Part shown: positions 46,660 to 58,550 of the stretch, one piece after another | Numbering within the stretch: the stretch's first letter is position 1 | Layout of the letters: each line of letters begins with the position of its first letter | NCBI GenBank assembly: GCA_963514095.1 | Contig: OY741280.1 | Coordinates: 23,066,508-23,130,507 of the forward strand | Length of the DNA: 64,000 nucleotides | Origin: Eutrigla gurnardus | Taxonomy: Eukaryota > Chordata > Actinopteri > Perciformes > Triglidae | Reading direction: 5' to 3' | The notes under the pieces: generated by a model | Told to the model about the DNA's origin: nothing | Databases searched by the model: none | The model's input: only the letters and a program-made list of their open reading frames with translations | Position numbers and translations under genes: made by a program

Positions 46660-49228
46660 ATGATGTTATGAAATCAATATGATTGCCTAAAATTTTTAAA
46701 AATAAATTGATTATAGATTTGATCATCGTGCAGTAATTTAGGTCATTATTCCTCAAAATCCAAGTATGAAAACCGCTTATTTTTCTTCAGACAAAATGAT
46801 TATTTACTAATAATAAACTATAAGCAGGTAACTTATGTGAGCCGAGCTGTTTCCTTTAAAGCTCTGTGTTCGCTTCATTAGCATACTTCACCCCAGCAAA
46901 ACACCCACAATCCCCTGGGAGCCTGCAATCACAGGCCGCCGTGACTTCCTGTGATTTAAAGCCAGAGAAGAGACGCCGCCGCGCTCGGCTTCGGGACTTT
47001 CTGGGTGAAAGTGCATTCCAAACACGAGGAGCGCTAATTGATTCTGATTTTTAATCGTTTGCCGTGTTTTGTTTTTCGTCTGCGGGAGACGCCGCCGATG
47101 CTTCTGGGTAATCCCGGCCCATTCTTCACTGCTAGTTAGCATCGTTTGTTCTCAGACAATTATCTGAAAAGTTGGAACGATTCAAGAGTTTCTGACTTCG
47201 TCGTCTTCGTTAACGTTGAAAAATAATGTATTTCACTAAGTAGCGTTTCCTTCAGCTCACATTACAGCGAGAGAGTTTATTAAAAGCTGTCGTGGTGTTC
47301 TTCCTCCCTGATCAACACTACAATATTATCAACTTTACATATACGATGGATGTCTCCATCACAGGCGGTGATGAGTTTCCGTAGCAACAGATAGGACTTC
47401 ATACGGAGGCGACGACGGCAAAAACGAATCCATCACAGAGACGAACGCTGCTGCTGAAAACTGTAAATACATACACACAGGAATGAATTCTAACATGCAG
47501 ATAATTTACGACGCTCGATTCAAACGGGCTGAACATCCATTTTGCTTTCACCGAACCGCGTCCCGGACAAATTCAATCAGGCGCAGCGGGGTTTTTCTGC
47601 ATCAGCAGAAATAGTTTTGAGGGAAAGTGATGAACAGATTTATATCTGTTTACTCTCATCTGCTGTTTTTGAGTTAGTTTGCCTTCTGTTAACTAGTGAG
47701 GACGACCTGGTCGACTAGATAACACTGATTTAGTTTTGTGGTGTTTGGTTGTGAAGTGAAGCCGACGCTGAAGTGCCTTAAACCTGCATTCACAATGCTG
47801 CTCCGCTAAACACAGCTAGTGGTGAATATGAATTAGTGTAGACGTAAGTGTCCGAGCTCCGGATAAATCACATCCAATAACCCTGGAAAAGAAAGGTGCT
47901 TTTGTCTGATAAATACGAATCATAACCCACGCCGACGGCAGCTTGGATGAGCAATAACAACGTTGTGCAGCGAACGCTTCGACCTGTAAAACGCCACATT
48001 CCATCAGCGAGGCCGCCGCGGCAGCATCTCAACTGATCCGTCAACTCGCCTCCAACAGGAGTCAACAAACATTACACCCCCACATTCATATGAGCCATGA
48101 ATAATTCAACGCCTTATTACCCTCACGACTCGCCGTCACCGACACATTAGAGCGCCACGGCCGGAGATAAATCAGCGTTCGCGTCGACTCGGATCGCAGC
48201 TCTGAAGACGTCGACCTTTTTAAACCCTCGACAGACGGAGACGAGATCAAATGTCATTTCACGTTGTAACAGTGAGAACCTCCGGATGACCCACGAACCC
48301 AGACAGACAGGCGGCGTCTGTAAGAACCACATCACATCCTCTCAATCATTCCAGACACAACGTTCATCAAAAACATGCTACAAAACTACAAAGTTTGACT
48401 TCAAAGACAATAAAACAAAACTAAAAAATGCAACCAAAGAACTTGGTTGACCCGGGACACGAACAGCGGTCCACTGGGTGAAAGTCCTGTGTTGTTTTTG
48501 ACCCGTCCATTAATTTGTGATTCATCAAGAGCAAACGGAATCTTTGCCTCCAAATCTAATTGACAAAGCAATTGTGTTTTTACGGCAATTTGAGGTATCT
48601 GAGTTTATATCAGGAAGGGAAAATGATACATTAGAATTTCATGTGATGAAAAAAGGCCAAACTTCTGCCCTGAACTCGATGCATGATTGAACCTTTAATC
48701 CAAAACCTTGAACCCTCCAAGGGGATTGAGGTTGGACGATTGCTGACCAATGAAAGCAGAGATGCAGCGAAAAACCTGGAATTCTTCTCGTGCCATTTAT
48801 TTTCCGGGTGAAATCTCTCTCTGCTGCCGGTTTGCGTCACAAAAAAGCGCATCAGCACCATTAACGGTAAATGGGGGTGATTTTCCCTCGCCGCGGCCGA
48901 GCTGGATATCATCATCACGGCTCGCTCACATTATCGACGCCACGCAGCCCAGACAGTGACGAAGGAGGCCTCCGTCCGGCCTCTATACCTGTGATGTGTG
49001 CAGGCAGGGGGGGTGATGGAGGCTCCATAATCGTTATCTCCCCCCGCCGTCGCTTACTGCAGGTAATAGCGTCTCCAGACAGAAGCTCTTTAGCGGCAGA
49101 TTGTGGCGTCTAATGGAGTCGGGATGGATGTGGCCGAGTTTAGAGGCAGAAACGCTGCCGAGTCAAAGTCCTTCCATGAAAGTGTTTAATAGCTGAAGGA
49201 CTTAAGCTTTAGGGGGGGTGTCCTCGTC
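46660..49228. other. 2.6 kb of mostly unique non-coding DNA
   Basis: No gene is recognised. 46,660-46,830 is AT-rich. A dispersed-repeat fragment at 48,425-48,515 is listed separately. The patch 48,860-49,120 is unique and GC-richer, without a domain-bearing frame. Confidence 0.4.
48425..48515 (-). mobile_element. longest fragment of the GGACTTTCACCCAG repeat family
   Basis: On plus it reads AACCAAAGAACTTGGTTGAC, GGGACACGAACAGCGGTCCA, CTGGGTGAAAGTCCTGTGTT and TTTGACCCGTCCAT. It links the words seen separately at 11,993-12,150, 12,594, 22,265 and 63,015 into one element. I recall this family from many teleost genomes; it is non-coding. Confidence 0.55.
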
Positions 49229-49317
49229 TCACCGCCGCCTCACCGCCGTCTCACCGCCGCCTCACCGCCGCCTCACCGCCGCCGCCCCGCCGCCGCCCCG
49301 CCGCCTCACCGCCGTCT
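49229..49317. repeat. 11-bp GC-rich tandem repeat, about eight copies
   Basis: The unit is CTCACCGCCGC, with CTCACCGCCGT and CGCCCCGCCGC variants in register every 11 bp. Confidence 0.94.
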
Positions 49318-50409
49318 GGCTGCGCTTCAGTCCTGCAGAGTTTCAGCCGCTTGGAAGATGAAGGATTGTGCCTTTAAAAGGTCTCCACAAACACGGATGC
49401 TGATCTTGAAAACAGCTCTATTTAAATCTTCCTTTTCTTCCGTAACATGGTGATGTCACAGAGTAACTCATTAGCATAATATCCGCCCAGCAGCTAGTTA
49501 ATCCCACCCTCAAACAAAGCGATTGATTGATTGGACAATGAGCAATCATAACAGTGTGCTAGCTGATAATTCAGAGCAGGATGGGCTTTTTGGGAGGGAG
49601 GGGCAGGAGGTCAAGAGCTGCTGCAGCACAGCCTGATGGGAAAATAAAGCATTTTTATAGCATTGTAAGGTGTAAACGTGTTCTAGTCGTGACCAGAAAC
49701 ACAAATATGCACCAGAAAAGGAGCAGAATGTGTCGTTTTTAATCTGTCAAATCATAGAAAAAGTGTAAATTTAGTCACAGTTCGGGTCAAAATTCAGACA
49801 ATTCAATTAATTTGATCAGGCAGAAAGACTAAAAAGGTCCCGTTGGATTCGTCTGTCTAATCACCGTGGTAACAAAGAAAAACACCACAAACGGAACGTG
49901 GATCAGAGGATAAAAGAAAAAATGTAGTTGTAGAAAACAAATATGTATTAAGGACAGAGACGAGATCGTAAAATCTCAATCTGATCCGATATTTAAATAT
50001 TTGGTGATTTTTAAAAAGTGGATTTGGAGGTTTATTCAACAACATTCAGATGTTTTATTTCAGCTACTTGCTCAAAATGTTTTAGGGATGATGTTCCATC
50101 AGTGACACCTCAAACAACAGCGTTTCAAATTTTCACTTCAAGGACTCAAAAGAGGCTTTTATTCTCTGCATACCTTTGTTTTTTTTAAATCTTACTGCAC
50201 AAATAAAACGCAGTCACACGGGCGCCCAGACCATCTCCCGACTAAAGCAACAAAAGCAACTAATTGATCAACTAAGGGTCCATTCAGGTGGTTTCAGAGA
50301 AACACAACAATCCCTCATAATCAACCAATCAGGTGCAGCCGCAGCAGCTCATCACGCCAGCGACGCCGCTCGCACCGATTACACCACATCCACATTCAAC
50401 TCACGCACT

Positions 50410-50411
<2 letters not shown>
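49318..50411. other. unique non-coding DNA
   Basis: Nothing recognised; the right half is AT-rich. Confidence 0.4.

Positions 50412-50468
<57 letters not shown>
50412..50468. repeat. (CA)n microsatellite
   Basis: CA tract of about 57 bp. Confidence 0.97.
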
Positions 50469-50469
<1 letters not shown>

Positions 50470-51459
50470 AGGGACGCAGCAGCTGAATAAAACCGTATTG
50501 ATCCTCTCCTCCCACGCAGGAACATTTACTTCCGAGGCTAGCGCTATTATCACATAAAATAAAATATGAAAGATCGCATGTAGGGAGCACGGCTGCTGAC
50601 CGCACGCCCACCACAACCACCGCCGCCACACGCTGAGGGGGAGGAGGAGGAGGGGAGGAGGAGGGGGAGGAGATTATTACAAAGGGAGAGAAAAGAAAGA
50701 ATATGGGGAGGAAGAAGAGAGAGTCTAACAGTGAATGGAGGTGGACTCATTCAGACTGGATTCATGTCTGCTGAGAGTTCAGCTAACAGCAACACACACG
50801 GCTACAGCTCATCTCTAGGTGTGCGTTTGTTCACAGTGTAGCAGACGGGCTCCATTTAAACTCAGCAGAATTAGCCGTTAGCATCCCCGGTCTGCAGTGA
50901 AGCCATCAATACGCAGACAAACACTTTAACACTTTAAACAAATCACTTTAACACCAAGACAACGTTAAAACGCCATAAATCTCAGGCCAGTTCTTTATGG
51001 AGGCTCAATGAAGGATGTCAAAGGTGTTTCAGAGGGATTCAGACCTGCGGCTGCAGAGGAACAGTGTCACAAGGCCTCAACGGCACAAATCAAGTTTCAC
51101 AGTTTCACAACAAACTCAGCTGATCTCCAACCCGTTCAAACAAAACACCACAAGATGTGTTCACTAACTACACGTTAACACGCTCACAGCAGGAAGGTGG
51201 AGGAAGTTCCTACCTGCACAGGAAGAGACCGGCAGCCAAACAGGAAGGAAAGCCAGCAGACATGTTTATGCACAGTCTGTCAAAATAAAACCAGCACTTC
51301 CTCCTGTTTTAGGGCTTTTATTGTGAAAGGTAGGAACAAGCCCACTTGTTTCACTGTAAACCACCATGCTGTTACGTTAACCACGTTACAACGTTAACCA
51401 TGTGTTATTTTAAAGACTCCTCTAGACTCAGACAGAAGGGAGGAGACTGATGTACTCAC
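50469..51459. other. unique non-coding DNA with purine-rich patch
   Basis: 50,636-50,672 is a GGAGGAGGGGGA purine patch. On the minus strand a short ATG-to-donor stretch at 51,263-51,214 (MSAGFPSCLAAGLFLC, then CAG and GTAGGA) is hydrophobic but too short to call. If the exon at 51,460-51,649 is real, this stretch would lie in its downstream intron. Confidence 0.35.
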
Positions 51460-51649
51460 AGAATGAAGATGACGACACCAGCAGCCGATATCACAAGAGT
51501 CCCTCTGATGACGGAGGCCAGTCTCCAGGCGGACGGACGGGTGGAGGACGGGTGATGGTGGTCAGGTGATGGAGGACAGGTGGTGGAGGTCGGTGGAGGG
51601 TGATGGAGGATGAAGCAGCTGCTGATTGTACGATCCACAAGGAGCAGAG
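51460..51649 (-). CDS. candidate internal exon encoding a membrane-spanning segment
   Basis: On the minus strand a CAG acceptor ends at 51,650, preceded by a pyrimidine-leaning tract (CTTCCTCTTTC ... CTTCGTTTCCCAG). A donor, ATTCT then GTGAGTACA, starts at 51,459. The 190-bp exon has one frame open throughout. It gives a Pro/His/Ser/Thr-rich stretch, then Arg-Leu-Ala-Ser and the hydrophobic run VIRGTLVISAAGVVIFIL, which would continue in the next exon. The layout suggests a single-pass membrane protein with a Pro-rich domain before the membrane. I do not recognise the family and found no clear downstream exon. The incoming phase (two bases, CT) fits the outgoing phase of 52,167-52,209. Confidence 0.3.
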
Positions 51650-52079
51650 CTGGGAAACGAAGACCAACTCTTAAGAAAGAGGAAGTTATAGCTGCTGGCG
51701 GGAACCTCCGGGCGTCCGAGCTAACACTCTGTCCAGACTCTCTCTCTCTTTGTAGTGTGTATTTCTGCCTCTTTCAGGTTTGATCTCACTCTTGGTACGG
51801 AGAATGTGGAGTCTGCAGGGAGGAGGGATGAAGGTGGAGGGATGAAGGCCCTCCTGGATGGGGGGGTCACTTAAACAACGTGAGGATTAACATTTGAGGC
51901 AGAAAAGGCGTGGAGGATTCTGGTCCGTGGACGCGGTGGCACTTCCTGTTCCTCCTCTGTCTCTTCCTGTCTGCTTTCCCACCCCACTGCCAGGATTAAG
52001 GCATAAAATCAAATTCTCCTAATTGGCCCCGATGGTGGCGACCGGCCAAGAGGCTCTCCTCTCTCTCCCCTGTACTTTC

Positions 52080-52260
52080 CTGCCTCGCTCGCCCGCCCTG
52101 AATGCTAACGAGTCCCGGCCGGTCAGGACTCGGGACTCCTGCGGTCGACTCTACCTGCTGACTCACCGCTGGTTATCTCCGCTGTCGGCCGCCGCCCCCA
52201 TCTCGCCATGTCCTCCCCTCTGGCCCCGCCCACCACACCGGTGCCCTCCTATCGATCACC
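52080..52260. promoter_or_regulatory. GC-rich patch, possible promoter on minus strand
   Basis: This 180-bp patch has clearly more CpG than its surroundings and contains a minus-strand GC box GGTGGGCGGGGCC near 52,221-52,233. It surrounds the candidate first exon at 52,167-52,209. No TATA box is seen. It is annotated only as a possible promoter. Confidence 0.25.
52167..52209 (-). CDS. candidate first exon, phase-compatible with 51,460-51,649
   Basis: On the minus strand GGACATGG places an ATG at 52,209 in an acceptable Kozak context. It opens MARWGRRPTAEITS plus one base (G) up to 52,167, followed by the strong donor GTGAGTCAG at 52,166. Splicing to the acceptor at 51,650 would remove 517 bp and complete the codon as GCT (Ala). 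The frame then continues ...TSALLLVDRTISS. There is no classical signal peptide. A GC box, GGTGGGCGGGGCC, lies about 10-25 bp upstream of the ATG. Start, donor, acceptor and phase are seen; that they form a gene is inference. GC-rich patches produce such patterns by chance. Confidence 0.28.
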
Positions 52261-52407
52261 CACAATGACAGTTTAAACTCCTCCCCCTTCTCCCCCCTCT
52301 GTTTTTTTCTGCCTCTTTGTGTTTGTATCTAATCTCTCTTGCTCTTCCTGTCTCTAATCCTCATCTACATCTGCCGTTGATAATTGGTTTCAGGTGTCTC
52401 TGGTGGC

Positions 52408-52409
<2 letters not shown>

Positions 52410-52460
<51 letters not shown>

Positions 52461-52462
52461 GG
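52410..52462. repeat. (GT)n-(AG)n microsatellite
   Basis: GT tract of about 43 bp running into a short GAGAGAGAG. Confidence 0.96.
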
Positions 52463-52624
52463 AGGGTTGACGAAGGGGAAGATTTCACGCCGCCGTCGCC
52501 ATTAATTAAAAAGATGATTACTCAGAATACGAAGATTAAAGATGAAAATAGGAAGCGCCGGGGCCGATAATAACCTGGTAGCACTTTAGAAGCCCTCGCT
52601 CAGCTTATCCTGTGTGTTGCTTCG

Positions 52625-52629
<5 letters not shown>

Positions 52630-52655
<26 letters not shown>
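52630..52655. repeat. (GT)n microsatellite
   Basis: GT tract of about 26 bp. Confidence 0.93.
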
Positions 52656-53657
52656 TCGTACATCCAGCAGCTTGTTAAAAATGGCGGTGATTCAGAGGAA
52701 GGAAACAGTTTGTGGGAGGTTTCTGGAGGCCGTCGAGGCTACATGGCAGAGCGAGCCGCATGTCACCTCCTGTGAGCCGACATCTCGTACAAAACACAAA
52801 AAACCACAAAGTCGTTGTTCACTTTCCTGAAGTCACATTACATCCACGCCTTCTGTTCCACTTCTTATTTTCTTTGCATCTCGACACCCAGACGGGATCC
52901 AGGGAAGTCAAAATCCTTGTTTTCTTTTTCAAAGTCAGACAATCTCACGCTCCAAGTAAAAAAAAACACCCAGAATGCTTTTCTCCTCTTTGGTTTCCCC
53001 TTTGAGGCGTCCTCAGTGCAGCAGCTGGGGACCGGTACGTCTACCAACGGATGCGGTTGCCATGGCGTCACTGAGGGGGGGTTATTGGTTCGCCGAGGGG
53101 TCTGCAGGGATCACACCTGTGGCATCCTGGGAAATGACGAACGCCACACTGAGAAGGATGTGAGTCCTGCAATGACAACAAAAAAATATGTTTGTTTAGT
53201 TCAAAACCTTGAAACTTGGAGTTATGAAACCCGTTTAAAAAACAGAACTGTGTTTTTTATTTGTACAGCACCTTTCACAAGGATATTCAAAATGCTTCAC
53301 ATTAAACATTAAAGCATTGGAATAATTTATATATATAATTATAAAAAAACATTAAGGCAAATAAAACATTTAATAAAAATGTATTTTAAAAATAAAATAA
53401 AATAAATGAAAGTCCTACTAACTGTAGATCTGACAGACTGCCACTTTTCACGAATGTTTCGATGCCATAGAAACCGAGAAGACGCGACATTTTGAACCTC
53501 GTCAGTGTCGTCGTCACGTAACAATCATCGTTAAACGCTCCCATTCATCACACAATCATTCAGGCTAAAACCTCCTCTCTGTCGGATAACAGCAACTAAC
53601 TACATGTTTGTTTCCACACAAGAGATTAAAAAAGTGATCAATTACAACGGCAGAATA
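52656..53657. other. unique non-coding DNA
   Basis: No gene is recognised. 53,310-53,410 is very AT-rich (AAAATAAAATAAAATAAATG). Confidence 0.4.
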
Positions 53658-53732
53658 AAGAGAGAGAGAGAGAGAGAGAGAGACGGAGACAGAGAGAGAG
53701 AGAGAGACAGACACAGATAGAGAGAGAGAGAA
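53658..53732. repeat. (AG)n microsatellite, interrupted
   Basis: AG tract with ACGGAGACAG and ACAGACACAGATAG interruptions. Confidence 0.95.
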
Positions 53733-54000
53733 GTGATGCAGATAACTTCAGTTATTCAGACGAGATGAGACGACAACAAAGAGGATTATGAAAATCACGA
53801 CGTAAAGCCGAGAAAATGAAATTAAGTCGACAGGCGAAGACGCGACCGAGGTCGATGACAGCGTCTGCACGACGCGAGGACGCACACGGAGGGAAAACGT
53901 AGAAATACATCGGGAACAGAACCACATCAGTGGTCGTTCCAACACTGAAGAAAATGGAGATTTTTTGGGGGGGCTGGAACTTGTTTCGAGTCAAGTCGCG

Positions 54001-54098
54001 TTCTATATCTGGTGTAGCATGAAAGCATGGTGGAATTTGCACACCAGCTAGCTAGCATGCTAATTTCACCATGCTTTCATGCTACACCGGTTACAGAA
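54001..54098. repeat. perfect 22-bp inverted repeat with 34-bp loop
   Basis: The left arm at 54,011-54,032 begins GGTGTAGCATGAAAGCATGG and ends TG. The right arm at 54,067-54,088 is its exact reverse complement (CACCATGCTTTCATGCTACA then CC). Outside the arms the similarity continues imperfectly: TTCTATATCT on the left and GGTTACAGAA on the right. A third copy of the right arm, ACCATGCTTTCATGCTAC, lies at 54,191-54,208 in direct orientation, also followed by TACAGAAA. The loop holds CAGCTAGCTAGCATGCTA. Confidence 0.92.
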
Positions 54099-54209
54099 AG
54101 GGTCTAGTGGCCCCTCCGCCTCACTCACCGTCGCTGCAAGCTAACTCGCCAGCTGTCCCCTAGTTAGTGATCTAACAAGCTATTTTTTTTACCATGCTTT
54201 CATGCTACG

Positions 54210-55320
54210 CTGAATACAGAAAATTTGCCAAAAAGGAGCTAATTTAGTCTGTCTTTCCACTTCCACCTGTTACCTCATTTCAGTGAGTCTGCAACTTGTC
54301 TTACGTCGGTTTAGTTTATTCCGAAGCTACAACGATCGCTATGGCAACGGTACACATGTAAACAAAGTCATCCGCATACAGGATTTCCACAGTATTCAAT
54401 TACTGAAGCTCCCGCTTTCCTCAGAGACTGCACATTAAACGTTCGGCTTCACGGTTATCCAAAAGACATAATATTTTCATCAATCAAACTGTTCTGGATT
54501 ATTTAGTGCAAGAAAAGCACACAGTTGTTGAGAAAACCACCCGAGGTCATATCTTTATGTGGAATCAGCTTTCAGGAGTTATGGTATTAAACAGCAACTC
54601 AATTATATAAATGCGTTGAGCGAGAGTTCAGAGGCAGAACGGCCATCGGAGAAAATGCAGCGTAATAACGTACAATTTCAGCAAATGTGTTTCGGAAAAA
54701 AGTCACCTCACTTTTTGAAATTAAAGTGATTATTGTGCTTTAATGACAAACCTTCACCGGAATTATGAACCAAAATGAACCAAATGATTCTGTCTGCAGC
54801 TACAAACCCTGTCTTGTTTTTTCCATCTCTATTACAGTGATGTGACTCTGGCAGGCAGCCCGACACTGAGAGCAGACTCTGCTGCTGCAGAGTACCGGGT
54901 TGCGTAACATCACCTGTAGCGTGTGCCGTGTATTTGGCAGCTACAGGAAATAACCGGAGATGTCGAGCCGAGGGTTGCTTTGCAGGACGACGCCTGCGGA
55001 CACACTTCCGTTTCAAAATGAAAGAACATTCTTCAAGCTCTTCTAATTCCTTGTGACTGGAGCTGAAGGTTTTGTGGGGGTGAGTCGATCTGTGGATGTG
55101 GGCTGGAAAGTCGCTTTCAAACACTCCACTAACGTGATGGATGACTTTATAGCTGCGATGTTTGTGTTCGGAATGAAGGCTCCGAATTCCTCATAAATAC
55201 AATTAAAACATCCCTTTTCAAGCACTGGTGGAATATGAGATTTGGTTTTCTTTAAGTACGATGATATTTCTTCTTTCAGACAAGTGGAAAGAAAACATAT
55301 AAAATACATATTTAGGCGTT
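54210..55320. other. unique non-coding DNA
   Basis: No gene is recognised on either strand, including a 138-codon minus-strand open stretch (54,708-55,124) with no domain. Confidence 0.4.
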
Positions 55321-55321
55321 A

Positions 55322-55400
55322 CCATAAGCTAGTGCCTCATTTGCATATCTAAAACGTGTGACTTGTGTTAGAAGGGATCGTCACATTTATTAGCATTCTT
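55322..55400 (+). mobile_element. short copy of the GCCTCATTTG dispersed repeat
   Basis: ATAAGCTAGTGCCTCATTTG followed by CATATCTAAAACG and ACTTGTGTTAGAAGG parallels 23,874-23,935 (ATAAGCTGATGCCTCATTTG, then TATATTTTAAC and ACTTGTAACAC). Confidence 0.5.
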
Positions 55401-58400
55401 CATCTGGCAAACCTCGATTGTCTGTACAAAAAATTGCGTATCAATCCATCGAATAGAGTGGAAACAACCCTTTCTGAAAAAATACGTCCGGTAGTCAAGG
55501 AATTTATTTATTTCCATTTTTAAATTGTACCATGAATTACACATAAGATGTTTGTCACTTCAACGATATAAAACAAGTCTCTAAACAGTACATATATATA
55601 TTTCAATAAGATCCCATGATGCACCACTGGAAGGGGGCGGGGCTGTTGAGGTTTGTGAATATGGACTAACAGACGCCAGCTGCTGAAAGCTTCACATCAA
55701 AAGGGAAAGGGGGATTTATCCGTTGTTTGTTTCTGTCGTTGCTGCCGCTGCATTATGTTTATGTGATGCAACTTTCAGGCTGCCCAACGCAACCAGCAGC
55801 CCTCTGCAGTGTTTCAGCCCAAGGTCGTCCCTCAGCAACGTCCTGCGTAGAGTAACGGTGTTCGCTTGTTTCGTAACACCCCCCGGACCCAGCGGAGTGG
55901 GGGGGGGGGTGGTTTGGGTGGGGGAGGGGGGCTGGAAGGTTCAGGTAGAGCTCCGGTCTGGTTCCACATGAGGAGAACTGCTGACACAAGGCTTTTAACA
56001 CTCTGCACATTTCATGACATTGTGGGGACTCACCTTGCAGAAATGTCCCCACAAAACAACATACTGCTTTTTAAATATATGTTTGCATGTGATCTTTCAG
56101 ATATCCGATATTCCCCCTGAATTTAAGATGAATTGTGGGTGACCAGATTTGGGCTTAATACGTACAGAATCTGGTCAGGAAGATCAAGAAGCAACACAAC
56201 AGCTGATTCAAAAACGCCCTTTTGGCAAGATGGAAACCGGTCGATCAAATATGAAAGAATGGAAGTAGACATGGAGGTTGGAGGCTTCGTGATAGACTCA
56301 TATATAGTTCATCATGAAACTGGTGACATCAGCCTTTCCATTCCTACGCGCATCATATCCTCCTTTGCTTTATTTCATTGGCTGCCCGGGCCGAATGTGT
56401 CATTCTCAAAAAGTTGAGAATATTTTAACTTTTCTGTTAATAAAAGGAGGCGTAAAAAAGAACCAGAGAAAAAAACAATGGTTACGTGGGCGACGCATTT
56501 CTAATATCCGACAGCTCCACAATAGATAGGTTACTAACACGCTCTGCTGTTCACAGCATTTACAGCTTCCGTTGGTCTTTAATGTGTTCCTGCTGAAACA
56601 TATTGAGAAGGTCTCTCTAGTCCCCGAGTCCCTCTGAAAGTCTCTGACTTTCCCACACGAGGAAACTGCATCGTGAACTACGCTTGGAGGGGAAATGTTT
56701 TTTATCTTGGATTATGTTTGTTTGCAATGCGTCCCAGCCAGAGGGTCCGATAGGTGTTAAGAGTCCACTTAATTCTGAGAAAGTCGCAGGTCTGCAGGCG
56801 ACTGACTCCGAGAGCCGAACCACTCTGCTAATGGTGGTTTGTAGGAGTGGTGTGATGCATCAGCGGAAGGTGGTTTGTACATTTTCCAACACATTCTGGA
56901 AATGTCACAGTTATACAGTCGGGCTGCCGCTAAAAGCATTCTCATCTAAATGTAATTGTATTGGAAGCCCAGGCGTGTTACATGGCAATACATGGCATTA
57001 CAGTAATGGAAAGCCAAGTGTGCACTTTATTGTTTGGTACGATCCGGGCCGTCTCCGCCGTTCACGGTTTTATGTTCGGAGTTGTAATTTAATTATCTGA
57101 GCTGCAACTTTTAACCTTGTTTTTTTTTACTCCTGTGTAGGAGTTATTCTGGCAGACATCTCCGTTTACACGGACAAGGCCAGATTTAATTAGTTCACTG
57201 TGGTAATTAACAACATTCATCGTGAGAAAGAGGAAATTATGCAATCAGGATGAGAGCATTATTTCCGTTTGATGTGAGCCAATTAAAAAAAGTGAAATAT
57301 AAGCATTTTGTTCTCCTTGACTTTGAAATCTGGCCTGTTACTACACTGGATGTTTAGAGCTCCAGCACTGAAGCCCAGCCATTCCTTACAATGTGATGTC
57401 ATCTCTAGAATGAACACGTGCTTAACGTTGTGAAACGGTAGTTCACGATGTGACATGTGGTTAACTTCAAACTTCAAACTGCATCAGTTTCTCTGAGTGT
57501 CTAATAGTGATTATAATGATGATAGTCATAATAATACAAAATACAAATAAGTATTGCATTTAATAACTAAAACAATTGAAGTGAAAATATGTATGATTTC
57601 TAGAAATAGGATGTAATATTCAGGCCTTTCAAAATGAAAAAGATCTTTAAATTTGTCAGGAAAAGTCATTGTGAGCCACATTCACTAGAACCAGGAAGTG
57701 TTCTGGGTCATAATGAGCCTCTAATGGTGTATTTTAAGATGCGTTGTATGAAAAGAAATCGAGTGCTGTGCAAATTCACATTACAAACATTTAGCCGGAG
57801 TCGTAGCCTATTTAAACATTTATGTTGTGTTTGTCCTGCTCCGTCTGGCTCAACTGAGACATGAACCATCTGTGACTGAAATGGTGTGAATTTTAATGGC
57901 CGGGCCGAGCGCCGTTCCCCCTGTGAGTGCCGTTTGTTACAGCTAGTGAACCCGAGTCAAACATTGTTTTATTCTAATTGCTGAGCTCACGCAGCAACAC
58001 TTTAGGAGGAGCTGCTCCACGCTCTCAAACGCTGGAGCTCCTCGGCTCGTGTCCTTGTCAGCTTGTTGGTATTAACTGATATTGTTCTGGAACAAATGGA
58101 GAACGCAGTAAATCAGAGACACCGCCACCAAAACCAAGTCCAGAGACACAACAAATCTCTCTTTGACACGCGGACGCCTTTGAAAGTTTCCTAAAGTCAC
58201 TAAGCTTATCAGAAAAACCTGAAATGTTATCTCTTATACTTTTCTGAAGGGAACAGTATGTACTGATTACCAGCACGGCCGGCTGGCATGTGCTGCCCTC
58301 TTGTGGCCTAAAAGTTAAAGACTTAAAGTTTGTAACATTTAACAGTTAAACCTTGCAACACAAGATTTAAATGTATATTATCACACTGTCAGTGTTGCAC

Positions 58401-58550
58401 ATAGCCGAGCTTCTTCCTGCCCACAGAGATATGAAACTATGAACATGAAGTGATATGTCGGTACCACTAATGACCTCAAACCTCCTTTTTTAAAGGGTTA
58501 GTTACTAAGATGTCATCAGTGTGTTAAAACGCCCAGCCCTACAACAAGTC
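55401..58550. other. 3.1 kb of unique non-coding DNA
   Basis: No gene is recognised. A G-quadruplex-type patch lies at 55,899-55,933. The interval 56,650-57,300 is unique, free of simple repeats and contains several ATTA/TAAT words (for example TTTAATTAGTTCACTG and GGTAATTAACAAC at 57,180-57,215). It could be a conserved non-coding element, but this cannot be judged without alignment. Confidence 0.4.

Noticed and set aside
51214..51263. Minus-strand ATG followed by MSAGFPSCLAAGLFLC and a CAG-GTAGGA donor
   Set aside because: Sixteen codons only, and it does not fit the phase of the candidate exons at 51.5-52.2 kb as a downstream exon. Noted but not called.
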